This document shows, piece by piece, positions 43,278 to 52,020 of a DNA stretch of 61,642 bases. Numbering within the stretch: the stretch's first letter is position 1; each line of letters begins with the position of its first letter. A program made the translations under genes and the position numbers. Under the pieces are notes generated by a model that was not told the DNA's origin, did no database searches, and worked only from the letters and a program-made list of their open reading frames with translations. The stretch is taken from NCBI RefSeq assembly GCF_000472925.1, contig NZ_AXAS01000051.1:158-61799 (forward strand), written 5' to 3'. The DNA is from Bradyrhizobium sp. Ec3.3. GTDB taxonomy: Bacteria; Pseudomonadota; Alphaproteobacteria; Rhizobiales; Xanthobacteraceae.

Positions 43278-44646
43278 GAAGGGAAAGCTCTCTCTCGGAC
43301 ATGACGCGGCTGCGCTTCCTGCGCAGGTGGACGGCCGCACCGAGCTGACCGCGACATCCCTGCCCTCGCCGACCGACGACGAGACCAACCGCAAGAACAT
43401 GGCGCTGCTGATCCAGCTGCGCTGGACCGCGGTCGTCGGCCAGATCATCACGATCGGGGCGGCGCATTTCGGGCTCGGCATCGAGCTGCCGCTCGCGCGG
43501 ATGGGCGCGGTGATCTCGGCGCTGGTGCTGCTCAACATTTCGAGCCTGGTCTGGGTGCGCCACCGTGCCGCGATCACCAACAACGAGCTGCTGGTCGCGC
43601 TGATGCTCGACGTCGCCGCACTCACCGCTCAGCTTTACCTCAGCGGGGGCGCCACCAATCCCTTCACCTCGTTGTTCCTGTTGCAGGTGACGCTGGGGGC
43701 AGTGCTGCTCGATGCCCGCTCGACCTGGTCGCTGGTGGCGCTGACCTGCGCCGCCTTCGTCTGGCTGACGCTCGCCTACCGGCCGCTGGACCTGCCGCAT
43801 AACCCCCTGAGCGACACCTACAGCCTAACCGTCGTCGGCATGCTCTTCGGCTTCGCGCTCAACGCCGTGCTGCTGGTGGTGTTCGTGACTCGCATCAACA
43901 GGAACCTTCGCGAGCGCGATGCACATCTGGCGGCGCTGCGCCAGCATGCCGCCGAGGAGGATCACATCGTCCGCATGGGCCTGCTCGCCTCGGGCGCAGC
44001 GCATGAGCTCGGCACGCCGCTCGCCTCGCTCTCGGTCATCCTCAACGACTGGCGCCGCATGCCGGAGCTTGGCGGCCGCGACGAGCTCGCCGAGGATCTC
44101 GCCGAGATGGAGACCTCGCTGCAACGCTGCAAATCGATCGTGACCGGCATCCTGGTCTCCGCTGGCGAAGCCCGCGGCGAGGGCTCGGCGCCGACGACCG
44201 TGGCGGCCTTCCTGACCGCGCTGGTCGAGGAATGGCGCAACGCGCGCTCGGCGCGCACGCTCTACTTCACCAACACTTTTGGCGAGGACGTCGCGATCGT
44301 CTCCGACATCGCGCTGAAGCAGGTGATCTTCAACGTGCTCGACAACGCTTACGAGGTCTCGCGCGACTGGGTCGAGCTGTTGGCCGAGCGCGAGGACGAC
44401 AAGCTCGTGCTGTCGATCAGCGACCGCGGCCCGGGCTTTGCGCGGGAGATGCTGGCGCAGCTCGGAAAACCCTACCAGTCGAGCAAGGGCCGCGCCGGCG
44501 GCGGGCTCGGCCTGTTCCTGGTGGTCAACGTCGTGCGCAAGCTTGGGGGCATGGTGACCGCGGAGAACCACAGGAAGCGCGGCGCCACCGTGCGGCTCGT
44601 GCTGCCTCTCTCCACGCTTGCCATCGGAGGCGGTTTTGACGCCTGA
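43249..44646 (+). CDS. regS: Redox-sensing histidine kinase, RegB/ActS/RegS type
   Basis: A 465-residue RegB-type kinase from ATG 43249 (GGGATCAG upstream), overlapping SURF1 by 29 bases. About six membrane helices are followed by the cytoplasmic kinase. Quinone-site motif GGATNPF lies at residues 133-139 and the phospho-acceptor His252 in AAHELGTPLASL. LQRCKSI places a Cys (294) where RegB has its redox-active Cys. The ATPase part has FNVLDNAYEVS, SDRGPGF and GGGLGLFLVV. Family role: senses the quinone pool and redox state, then phosphorylates RegR/RegA. Symbol by analogy with B. japonicum RegSR. Confidence 0.92.
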   Translation: MLERSSSRPEKGKLSLGHDAAALPAQVDGRTELTATSLPSPTDDETNRKNMALLIQLRWTAVVGQIITIGAAHFGLGIELPLARMGAVISALVLLNISSLVWVRHRAAITNNELLVALMLDVAALTAQLYLSGGATNPFTSLFLLQVTLGAVLLDARSTWSLVALTCAAFVWLTLAYRPLDLPHNPLSDTYSLTVVGMLFGFALNAVLLVVFVTRINRNLRERDAHLAALRQHAAEEDHIVRMGLLASGAAHELGTPLASLSVILNDWRRMPELGGRDELAEDLAEMETSLQRCKSIVTGILVSAGEARGEGSAPTTVAAFLTALVEEWRNARSARTLYFTNTFGEDVAIVSDIALKQVIFNVLDNAYEVSRDWVELLAEREDDKLVLSISDRGPGFAREMLAQLGKPYQSSKGRAGGGLGLFLVVNVVRKLGGMVTAENHRKRGATVRLVLPLSTLAIGGGFDA

Positions 44647-45169
44647 GCAGTCCCTGATCATCGTCGAGGACGACGCGAGCTTTGCGCGCACGCTGAAGCG
44701 CTCATTCGAGCGCCGCGGCTATTCCGTCGTGATCGCCGCCTCGATCGAGGAGGTCCGCAAGGAGCTCGAGGACAAATCGTTCGGCCACGCCGTCGTCGAC
44801 CTCAAGCTCGGCGGCGCCTCCGGTCTTGCCTGTGTCGAGCTGCTGCACACCCATGATCCCGACATGCTGATCGTGGTGCTCACGGGCTTTGCCAGCATCG
44901 CCACCGCAGTGGAGGCAATCAAGCTCGGGGCCTGCCACTATCTCGCAAAGCCCTCCAACACCGACGACATCGAAGCCGCGTTCCAGAAGGCCGAAGGCAA
45001 TGCCGAGGTGGCGCTAGACGCGCGTCCCACCTCGATCAAGACGCTGGAATGGGAACGCATCCACCAGACGCTGATCGAGACGGATTTCAATATCTCGGAA
45101 GCCGCACGTCGCCTCGGCATGCACCGCCGCACGCTGGCCCGGAAGCTCGAGAAGCGGCCGGTGAAGTGA
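44636..45169 (+). CDS. regR: Response regulator, RegA/ActR/RegR type
   Basis: A 177-residue regulator. The receiver domain has acidic pair EDD (11-13), phospho-acceptor Asp55 in VVDLKLGG, VLTGFAS and Lys in YLAKPS. After a short linker the FIS-type helix-turn-helix ISEAARRLGMHRRTLARKL ends the protein, as in RegA. TTG 44636 is the likely start (GGAGG 5 nt upstream), overlapping regS by 11 bases; another TTG at 44618 lacks this. Family role: global control of energy, nitrogen and carbon genes by redox state; in B. japonicum RegR activates fixR-nifA. Confidence 0.92.
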   Translation: MTPEQSLIIVEDDASFARTLKRSFERRGYSVVIAASIEEVRKELEDKSFGHAVVDLKLGGASGLACVELLHTHDPDMLIVVLTGFASIATAVEAIKLGACHYLAKPSNTDDIEAAFQKAEGNAEVALDARPTSIKTLEWERIHQTLIETDFNISEAARRLGMHRRTLARKLEKRPVK

Positions 45170-45214
45170 GCGGGCCTTGCCTGGCCGTGATCTAGTCACC
45201 CTACGCACCGCACC

Positions 45215-45244
45215 AAAAAAAAAGCCCGGCTTGAAGCCGGGCTT
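45215..45244 (-). terminator. Rho-independent terminator of the Omp gene
   Basis: Read on the minus strand: an 11-bp perfect stem AAGCCCGGCTT / AAGCCGGGCTT with a tiny loop, followed by nine T residues. It lies 47 bases past the outer membrane protein stop. On the plus strand it lacks a T-run after the stem, so it is a poor regR terminator. Confidence 0.85.
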
Positions 45245-45290
45245 AAGTTACGGGAACGATGAACGCCGCGGCTAATTCGGCGCGGCGCGA

Positions 45291-46112
45291 TCAATATTTC
45301 GCAACCACCGGTCCGCCGAACTGGTACGCCAAACCGACCGACACGGCATGGGTCTTCAAGCTCTGGTTCATGAAGACGGAATCGACTGTCTGCGGGAAGA
45401 ATTCGTGGTCGACGTGCCCGAAATCGGCGTAGCGATATTCGGCCCGCGCAAGCCAGTTGCTCCAAACCTTGGCTTCGATGCCGCCGCCCACGGTCCACCC
45501 GGTTGCCACCTTGTGGAACGTTTCGGTGCGATCGAGGATGCACCACGGCCCGGTGCGCATGCAGTTCGCAGTCAGCGAGACGTCCTGCCAGGCAATACCA
45601 CCGGTGCCGAACAGCATCACGCTCGGAGCAACCAGCCAGCCGACGCGGCCGCGAATGCTCGCATCCCAACCGAGCTTTACGGTGGTGCTATCGATCGCAA
45701 TGAGAGAGGCGGGGGTGCTACCCCCCCAGGTGCCGGGGACGCCGGCAAGCGTCTTGTTGTTGTCCGCCCAGGCAACATCGCCCTCGATGCCGATCACCCA
45801 GGACGGCGCGACCTGCCAGTTGTAGCCAGCATAGCCACCGCCACGAAACGACGTGCTGTTGAAGCTGGCGGGGTTGCCCTGGAGAAGCAGGGACGACCCA
45901 CCTGCCCAGACAGGATCCTCCAAGGCTGTCGAGGTCCAGGTCGTATCGGACCAGCGGGCCCCCACATCTGCGCCGAGATAAAACCCGGTCCAGCTCTCGA
46001 CTGCGGCCGCCGCGGGCGCCTTGGTATAGGGACGGGCGGCAAGGTCGGCGGCGTGGGCGGCGCCCATCCCGGCAACGGCGGCAAACGCCGCGGCGAACAG
46101 AACTCGCTTCAT
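45291..46112 (-). CDS. Outer membrane beta-barrel protein (Omp25/Omp31-like)
   Basis: A 273-residue outer membrane protein: signal peptide KRVLFAAAFAAVAGMGAAHA, then SWTGFYLGADVGARW, the typical first strand of rhizobial Omp25/Omp31/porin-like barrels. Alternating strands follow, e.g. YAGYNWQVAPSWVIGIEGDV, GRVGWLVAPSVMLFGTGGIA and VGGGIEAKVWSNWLARAEYR. It ends in a hydrophobic-aromatic pattern VAKY, close to the required terminal aromatic. A GC-rich T-run terminator follows. Function: structural or small-solute passage. Confidence 0.9.
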   Translation of the reverse strand: MKRVLFAAAFAAVAGMGAAHAADLAARPYTKAPAAAAVESWTGFYLGADVGARWSDTTWTSTALEDPVWAGGSSLLLQGNPASFNSTSFRGGGYAGYNWQVAPSWVIGIEGDVAWADNNKTLAGVPGTWGGSTPASLIAIDSTTVKLGWDASIRGRVGWLVAPSVMLFGTGGIAWQDVSLTANCMRTGPWCILDRTETFHKVATGWTVGGGIEAKVWSNWLARAEYRYADFGHVDHEFFPQTVDSVFMNQSLKTHAVSVGLAYQFGGPVVAKY

Positions 46113-46437
46113 CTAGAGAACCTCAAGTCAGTCAGATCGGCTCGCGCCGTGGCGGTGCCCGACCTCGATGGTCACACCTTAGTGTCACCGGCAAGCTAGC
46201 AACGACCGCGCCCGCCCTCTTGGACGGAGGCGACTACCATATGGACTCGCACGAAATCGACAGCGGTTCTGTCACCATGTGTTGCGCGGCCGCGACACAC
46301 CGGTCGGCCGCGCGACCGGAACTTCGCCTGTGGCGCCATCGCAAGGCTGGCGCGACAACCTTCTCCGCACTATTCGTTTGTTGCGGACGCTGACGTTCGT
46401 CAATGTGCTGCAAAAGCCCACACGAGGAGACCGCCCC
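46113..46437. other. Divergent promoter region, no gene seen
   Basis: 325 bases between the Omp gene and the cyclase gene. The frame upstream of the cyclase start is open but not protein-like. There is a short inverted pair GGCCGCG near 46289 and CGGCCGCGCG near 46307. I see no convincing gene, tRNA or repeat. Confidence 0.5.
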
Positions 46438-47838
46438 GTGACCACGCTTGTCGAGCGTCTTGACCTGTCCGCCGTATTGCCGCGTGCGCGCGATCGGCGC
46501 GAGACCGAAACCGTCGAGTTTGCACAGGCCGCGCTCGCAGCGGCCAAGCAGGAGGGCCTGCAGCTGGCGGTGCGGGCGCGCTATGTCGCGCTCACGGTGA
46601 TCGCCTGCCTGCTCATCTACATCAATCCGGTATGGGACCAGCTTTATTATGTGGCGTTGCTCGGTCTGTTCGCACTGATTGGCTGGGCCCAGGTCAGGGT
46701 TGGGCGGGTCGGCGTGTCGAGGCCGGAGCTGGCGCTGTTGTTCTGCGACCTCGCACTGCTGACTTTGATCCTCGTCGTGCCGAATCCGTTCGTTTCCGCG
46801 CGCTTGCCCGTGGCGATGCAACTCCATTTCGGCAACTTCATCTATTTCTTCGTGCTGCTGTCGGGTGCGACGCTGGCCTACTCCTGGCGGACCGTCATCG
46901 CAGTCGGAACGTGGACTGCGGCTCTTTGGAGCATCGGCGTTGCCTGGGTGTGGTGGCAACCGGATCGCGCCCCTGAACTGACCGCCCGCATCGCCGCAGC
47001 GCTCGGCAGCGATCACAGGCTGTTTCAGTTGATCTCGCCAAGTTCGATCGCGCTCGGCACGCGCATCCAGGAAATCGTCGTGTTCATGATCGTCGCGGCG
47101 ACGCTCGCCCTGGCGGTGCGCCGCAGCAACGATCTCCTGATCCGCCATGCCGCAGTGGAGCGCGAACGCGGCAATCTCGCGCGCTACTTCTCGCCGAACG
47201 TGGTCGAGGAATTGTCGCGGCATGACGAGCCGCTGAAGCAGGTACGCACGCAAAACGTCGCGGTTCTGTTCGTCGACATCGTCGGCTTCACGGCCTTTGC
47301 CGACGCGCGAACACCGGAAGACGTCGTGCGCACATTGCGCGAATTCCACGCGCTGATGGAACAGGAGGTGTTCCGCCACAGCGGGACGCTCGACAAATAT
47401 CTCGGCGACGGGTTGATGGCGACCTTCGGCACGCCCTTCGTCGGCAAGCTTGATGCCATCCACGCGCTACGCTGTGCCCAGGCGATGATGGCGGCCGCGG
47501 ATCGCTGGAACGAGCAGCGCAAAGCGGCCGGCGAGTCTCCGATCCGCGTCAGCTTTGGCCTGCATTACGGACCCGTCGTGCTCGGCGATATCGGGGTGAC
47601 CTGTCTCGAATTTGCGGTGATCGGCTCGACAGTGAACGCGGCAAGCCGGCTCGAATCCCTGACGCGCACGCTCGGCTGTGCGCTGGTGGCCAGCGACGAT
47701 CTCGTCAGGCGCGCCAGGATCGAGCTCGGCGAGGCCGACGCGGCGTTTCGTCCGCTGATGGCCCAGGCCCCGCAGGTCGTCCGCGGCCTCGAGCAGCCGA
47801 TCGCGATCTGGACGCAGGCGCGCGCTGGAGAGCCGTAG
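46438..47838 (+). CDS. Membrane adenylate/guanylate cyclase
   Basis: A 466-residue protein. The N-terminal about 230 residues contain six membrane helices (e.g. YVALTVIACLLIYINPVW, LALLFCDLALLTLILVV, FVLLSGATLAYSW). The C-terminal class III cyclase domain begins NVAVLFVDIVGFTAFAD, giving one metal Asp; the second is in LDKYLGDGLMATFGTP. Asn/Arg of the transition state are in AVIGSTVNAASRLE. GTG 46438 has AGGAG 8 nt upstream; the frame upstream to 46279 is unlikely coding. The enzyme makes cAMP (or cGMP) in response to a membrane-sensed signal; signal unknown. Confidence 0.9.
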   Translation: MTTLVERLDLSAVLPRARDRRETETVEFAQAALAAAKQEGLQLAVRARYVALTVIACLLIYINPVWDQLYYVALLGLFALIGWAQVRVGRVGVSRPELALLFCDLALLTLILVVPNPFVSARLPVAMQLHFGNFIYFFVLLSGATLAYSWRTVIAVGTWTAALWSIGVAWVWWQPDRAPELTARIAAALGSDHRLFQLISPSSIALGTRIQEIVVFMIVAATLALAVRRSNDLLIRHAAVERERGNLARYFSPNVVEELSRHDEPLKQVRTQNVAVLFVDIVGFTAFADARTPEDVVRTLREFHALMEQEVFRHSGTLDKYLGDGLMATFGTPFVGKLDAIHALRCAQAMMAAADRWNEQRKAAGESPIRVSFGLHYGPVVLGDIGVTCLEFAVIGSTVNAASRLESLTRTLGCALVASDDLVRRARIELGEADAAFRPLMAQAPQVVRGLEQPIAIWTQARAGEP

Positions 47839-47862
47839 AATCGGACAGCTCCGCCGGCGTCG

Positions 47863-48861
47863 TCAATGCGATCTTCTTGACTGGGTTCGTATGCCACTCG
47901 GCGACTCGCCAAAGCGCGAGTGAAACGATCGATTGAAATAGGAGATGTCGGAAAAGCCGACCTCCAATGCAATGTCGGAAATCAGTCTCGGGCTCGCGGC
48001 CGGCTCCGTCAGAAGCGCGAACGCCCGTTGCAGGCGCAGCTCGTTCACCTGGGCGGTAAAGGATGATCCCGAGGTTTCGAGCAGCCGCTGCAGGTAGCGA
48101 GGAGAAACGCCTTGGCTATGCGCGACCGTATCCAGATTGAGTTCCGGATCGTCGAAGTGGGCACCGATATAGTCCAATACGGCGGCCAATCGGGTCGCCA
48201 CCACCGCGCTGGCGTTGCTCTCACCTGACAAATGCTCACGGCTCAGCATCATTGCCGCAAGATCATGAACGTGCGTCGCCACCAGGCTACGTAGATCGGA
48301 CGTGGCCAGGCGAAGCTCGTCCCATAGCGGACGCATATAGCTTCTAATGAGCCGCAGGGTGGTCTGCTCGCGCGGGATAGGCTGCATCGTCGGCTCATCG
48401 AGATTGCTCAGGCGCGACGCAAGCTCAGCGCGCGGGATCACCAGAGCGAAGTAGCTTCCTTCTGCAAAGCTCGCGCTCCCCCTGCTCCTGTGATGCACTG
48501 CGACTGCATCGCCCGCGCGGAGCGTCACCTCCCGGCCCCGCTGAGATACGACACAGTCCTTCGTCATGTTGATGATGAGCGCAATTGATCCATCAGCATC
48601 GGGCCCATCGCTCGTGCGGCGAAATCGAAGCGGCGATGAGGTGGAAGAGAACGCATTCAGCCCCGGCAGGATACGCAACGTCGACCTGGCGTGGAATGGA
48701 ATATCCGACAACGGCTCGATATCGACGCGAAGGATCTTGTCGCCGAATTCCTCGCGCCACATGGACAGGCGCTTTCGCTGGGGAAACTTGTCGGTCGAAA
48801 GTCGAAATGTTGCGAGTTCAGGCAAGCATTCCGACGTCTGGCGCTTTCCTGTTTCACTCAT
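47863..48861 (-). CDS. AraC family transcriptional regulator
   Basis: A 332-residue AraC-type regulator. The C-terminal double helix-turn-helix reads LDTVAHSQGVSPRYLQRLLE and then SDIALEVGFSDISYFNRSFH, ending FGESPSGIR. The N-terminal ligand/dimer domain has strand VTLRAGDAVAVHHRSRGSA and is similar in plan to the regulator at 9814. It is convergent with the cyclase gene (24-base gap). Targets are unknown; the divergent side holds only a 387-base gap before a small exported protein. Confidence 0.88.
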   Translation of the reverse strand: MSETGKRQTSECLPELATFRLSTDKFPQRKRLSMWREEFGDKILRVDIEPLSDIPFHARSTLRILPGLNAFSSTSSPLRFRRTSDGPDADGSIALIINMTKDCVVSQRGREVTLRAGDAVAVHHRSRGSASFAEGSYFALVIPRAELASRLSNLDEPTMQPIPREQTTLRLIRSYMRPLWDELRLATSDLRSLVATHVHDLAAMMLSREHLSGESNASAVVATRLAAVLDYIGAHFDDPELNLDTVAHSQGVSPRYLQRLLETSGSSFTAQVNELRLQRAFALLTEPAASPRLISDIALEVGFSDISYFNRSFHSRFGESPSGIRTQSRRSH

Positions 48862-49248
48862 GAGCTTCGACCTCAGACGCGCCTCAAAACCCCGCTAAGC
48901 AGGAGCGGAATCGAGGCGTGAGATGCTCTGTTGTCGCGCGCACCGGGTGGTACACCACTCCGGTGGAGCATGGGGGCATCTGCTGCTTGACTCGATTCGC
49001 AGAGTCACGTGGTTGACTCCTTCGATCAGCATCTTGCCGGCAACTTATTCAGCCGAACCACAATCCGAGCGTGTTGACAATTCGCGTACCCAGGTTCGGT
49101 GCTGCCGTTCGCAATTGACCAAGAAGAACTGCCGTTCGTTTGCTAGTCTGGCAAGTTAAGGTGCGCAGGAAAATAGCATATTTCAATTTGTCGTGGCGGG
49201 ATGTGAGCTGGTTCACTTTTCGCGCATATCCGACGGAAGGAGATTGCC
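48862..49248. other. Intergenic region before the small LTGF protein
   Basis: 387 bases between the divergent AraC regulator and the 49249 gene. Lower GC than its surroundings. A strong ribosome binding site (GGAAGGAG) lies at its end. No convincing -35/-10 pair, repeat or gene was seen, but promoters for both neighbours must lie here. Confidence 0.5.
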
Positions 49249-49536
49249 ATGAAGAAGATGTTCTTGATGGTTGTAATTGGGCCGGCGATGGTAGTCGGCT
49301 TCTCCGCAGGGGCAGCAGAACTTCCAAGCTTTGAACTGACGGGCTTTCCGATCACGTGGCACCAGGTTGCGGTGATGGGGGCATCCGGAGTTCAGGAGCA
49401 GTCGCCCACCCCGATGCTGGAGGCTGCTGGTATGCCTGCTTCTCCCCACCAGATCGCCGTCCTGACTCCGCGTCAGAGCATGATCGCGCAGCAGAAGGCG
49501 CCGAAACTGACGACCGTCGGGTTCTCTTCGCGGTAG
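49249..49536 (+). CDS. Small exported protein with LTGF motif
   Basis: A 95-residue protein with a signal peptide (KKMFLMVVIGPAMVVGFSAGA) and a short mature part: LPSFELTGFPITWHQVAVMG, EAAGMPASPHQIAVLTPR. GAAGGAG lies about 7 nt before the ATG, a strong site. Two internal HQ(V/I)AV segments (WHQVAVMG and PHQIAVLT) suggest an internal duplication. The N-terminal mature segment matches the protein at 9190 over some 30 residues. No known function; I recall similar short exported proteins in Bradyrhizobium. Confidence 0.7.
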   Translation: MKKMFLMVVIGPAMVVGFSAGAAELPSFELTGFPITWHQVAVMGASGVQEQSPTPMLEAAGMPASPHQIAVLTPRQSMIAQQKAPKLTTVGFSSR

Positions 49537-49770
49537 TAGAGCGGCCTGTGATATTACCATGCATCCCGCTAACAGCTTTGCAGATGCCATTTTGACGCAA
49601 GCATGATTTCAGGAGCCGCCTCGGACATTCCTTATCCGGGGCGGCGGCAACCGGGTCCGGTGCGCCGTTTCGCCACACAGTGACTGGTTACCTCCGTCTG
49701 CACGATCAAGTTGGACACGCGCACGTCGTCTGAGCGCGTGCATGTGAGTACAACCCGAACGAGGACCTGC

Positions 49771-50610
49771 ATGCGCAAGTATGTCTGGCTCCTGAGATTG
49801 CTGATCGCGGGCACTATCGCTGGAGGCAACTTCGCCAGCACCGCCGTCGGCAATTTCGGGCATCAATTGGTCGACAAGGACGCCCTGCCCTCCGTCGATG
49901 CCGAACTCGTCATTGCCGTCGATGTCTCCTATTCGATGGACGAGGACGAGCTTGTCGTCCAGCGCGAAGGCTACGCGCAGGCCGTCATCTCCGATGAATT
50001 TCTCCAGGCGCTCAAGGCCGGGCCAAGCAAGAGGCTGGCCGTGACCTATTTCGAATGGTCTGCATCGGATGATCAGAGGATCATCGTGCCCTGGAGGCTC
50101 ATCGACGGTCCGGAGTCCGCAGATGCGCTGGCCGCCGAGATCATGAAAACGCCGGTTCGCCGGGGCTCCCGCACGTCGATTTCCGGCGCGATCCATTTTG
50201 CAATTCCGCTGTTCGACCAAAACCCGTACCACGGGCTGCGACGCGTGATCGATATTTCCGGCGATGGTGCGAACAACGAAGGGCCCCCGGTTACCAAGGC
50301 GCGGAATGCGGCGCTGGAGAAGGGCATCACGATTAACGGCCTGCCGATCATGGTGAAAGGCGCGACCGTTTCGATGATGGATATCGATGACCTTGATTTT
50401 TACTACGAGGATTGCGTGATCGGAGGCCCGGGCTCGTTTATGCTGGCAATCAGGGAGCGCGAGAAGTTCAAGGAGGCAATCAAGACCAAGCTCACGCTGG
50501 AGGTCGCCGGCCGAACACCGGCGTACCGGATCGTCCCGGCGGCCGAAAGCGGGCCGAGGGTGTCCTGTGGCATCGGCGAGGAAATATGGGAGAGACGAAG
50601 CCGGTGGTGA
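49771..50610 (+). CDS. DUF1194 von Willebrand factor A-like exported protein
   Basis: A 279-residue protein with a signal-like N-terminus (YVWLLRLLIAGTIAGGNFAS) and a VWA-like fold: AELVIAVDVSYSMDEDEL carries the MIDAS DxSxS motif, RLAVTYFEWSASDDQRIIVP follows, then TSISGAIHFAIPLFDQNP with the conserved Thr/Ser, and VIDISGDGANNEGPPV with the last metal Asp. This is the DUF1194 family. GAGGAC precedes the ATG at 49771. VWA domains bind partners through a metal ion; partner unknown, probably periplasmic. Confidence 0.85.
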   Translation: MRKYVWLLRLLIAGTIAGGNFASTAVGNFGHQLVDKDALPSVDAELVIAVDVSYSMDEDELVVQREGYAQAVISDEFLQALKAGPSKRLAVTYFEWSASDDQRIIVPWRLIDGPESADALAAEIMKTPVRRGSRTSISGAIHFAIPLFDQNPYHGLRRVIDISGDGANNEGPPVTKARNAALEKGITINGLPIMVKGATVSMMDIDDLDFYYEDCVIGGPGSFMLAIREREKFKEAIKTKLTLEVAGRTPAYRIVPAAESGPRVSCGIGEEIWERRSRW

Positions 50611-50652
50611 GCATCGGCAAGCGGCTGGCGAACGGGCGAGTGAAAAGGTGAG

Positions 50653-51135
50653 CTATTGGCTCGACGCGTCCGATCGCAGGAAGGAAACTATTCTTGCTCT
50701 GTCGTCGGCAGATGCCAGTCCGCTGTATGGTTTCATGCTGTTGCCCGGTATCAACTCGTCCGGATTGGCGATGAAGCGCTCGAGCTTATCTTCGTCCCAG
50801 ACGAGGTCCGCCCCCTTCATCGCGCTCGAGTAGTTATAATCCGGCAGCGAGCCGGCCTTCCTTCCGACGATCCTGTACAGATGCGGGCCCAAGCGATTGT
50901 CGCCGTCCTTGATCGTGTGGCAGGTCCGACATGCATTGTTGAACGCTCGTTGTCCTGAGGCGGCATCGAGACTTTGTTGCCCCGGCTGCTGTCCATGGGA
51001 AGGCGAATACAGCATGCACGCCACCCCGCCGAGGGCCACGAGTGCGCTCACCCAACCGATGTGCTGCACATGCGCGTCTCGCAACCGGCCGAACTTCGGC
51101 AAGGCAAGGCGCGCCAGGAACTGCGGCTGCTTCAT
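50653..51135 (-). CDS. Membrane-anchored class I cytochrome c
   Basis: A 160-residue protein. One N-terminal membrane helix (about 27-45, GWVSALVALGGVACMLY) is followed by a class I cytochrome c domain: heme motif CRTCH (C69, C72, H73), RLGPHLYRIVGRKAGSL, YSSAMKG, and axial Met134 in GNSMKPYSGL. It resembles CycM/cytochrome c552-type proteins that carry electrons from bc1 to terminal oxidases. The anchor is an uncleaved helix. No oxidase gene adjoins it. Confidence 0.88.
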   Translation of the reverse strand: MKQPQFLARLALPKFGRLRDAHVQHIGWVSALVALGGVACMLYSPSHGQQPGQQSLDAASGQRAFNNACRTCHTIKDGDNRLGPHLYRIVGRKAGSLPDYNYSSAMKGADLVWDEDKLERFIANPDELIPGNSMKPYSGLASADDRARIVSFLRSDASSQ

Positions 51136-51262
51136 TTGATCACCTCGCTGGCGCAGCGACTATGCGACTCAAGGCGGTGTCGAAGTCCCGTATCTCACCA
51201 GCATCTTGCAATTGGCGGATCGGCGCTGGAATTCAAATGAAATTGTCTGCCAGGGCGCTGCG

Positions 51263-51892
51263 CTACCGCGTTCCGTACGCGCGGTCGCCGGCATCGCCGA
51301 GGCCCGGCAGGATGTAGCCGTGCTCGTCGAGCCCTTCATCGATGGCTGCCGTCCAGATCGGGACGTCCGGATGCAGGCCGCGGATCCGCTCGAGGCCTTC
51401 GGGCGCGGCGATCAGGCAGGCGAGCCGGATATCCTTCGCGCCGCGCTCCTTCAGCCGGTCGACCGCAGCCACTGCCGTGTTGGCCGTTGCAAGCACCGGC
51501 GTCACCACGATCGCGAGCCGTTCGCCGAGGTCGGACGGCGACTTGAAGAAATATTCGACGGCCGCGAAGCTGTGCGGTTCGCGATAGAGCCCGATATGGG
51601 CGACGCGCGCGGTGGGGACCAGATCCATCATGCCGTCGACGAACGTCGTGCCGGCACGCAGCACCGGAACGAACACCAGCTTCTTGCCGGCGATCTTGGC
51701 CGACTGCATGCGCGCAAGCGGCGTGTCGACGACGACCTCGGCGAGCGGAAGATCGCGCGTGACCTCGTAGCACAGGAGCATGCCGATCTCCTTGACGAGC
51801 TCACGGAAGGATTTTGTCGAGATGGACTTGTCCCGCACCAGCGTCAGCTTGTGCTGGACCAGGGGATGATCGACGATCGTGACGCCTTCCAT
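51263..51892 (-). CDS. upp: Uracil phosphoribosyltransferase homologue with altered PRPP loop (URC6-like)
   Basis: A 209-residue protein that aligns with Upp from end to end: VDHPLVQHKLTLVRDKSIST, VFVPVLRAGTTFVDGMM, and the C-terminal EHGYILPGLGDAGDRAYGTR that recognises uracil. The PRPP loop is abnormal: residues 131-139 read TPVLATANT, where E. coli Upp reads DPMLATGGS, so the ribose-contacting Asp and both glycines are lost. It lies downstream of the DUF1688 and GTP cyclohydrolase II-like genes on one strand (128 bases from DUF1688, gap holding a short CCCCTTGTCGGAGAGGGG hairpin). It could be a URC6 equivalent; activity is not proven. Confidence 0.85.
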   Translation of the reverse strand: MEGVTIVDHPLVQHKLTLVRDKSISTKSFRELVKEIGMLLCYEVTRDLPLAEVVVDTPLARMQSAKIAGKKLVFVPVLRAGTTFVDGMMDLVPTARVAHIGLYREPHSFAAVEYFFKSPSDLGERLAIVVTPVLATANTAVAAVDRLKERGAKDIRLACLIAAPEGLERIRGLHPDVPIWTAAIDEGLDEHGYILPGLGDAGDRAYGTR

Positions 51893-52020
51893 GACGTGAT
51901 GCTCCCAAAAAATGAGCTTTGATTGAATCGCGATCAGCCGAGATCTTTTCCTTCTCCCCTTGTCGGAGAGGGGCACAGCGTGCACGCGGGTCCGCAATCG
52001 GTCGAACCAAATCTCATGGC

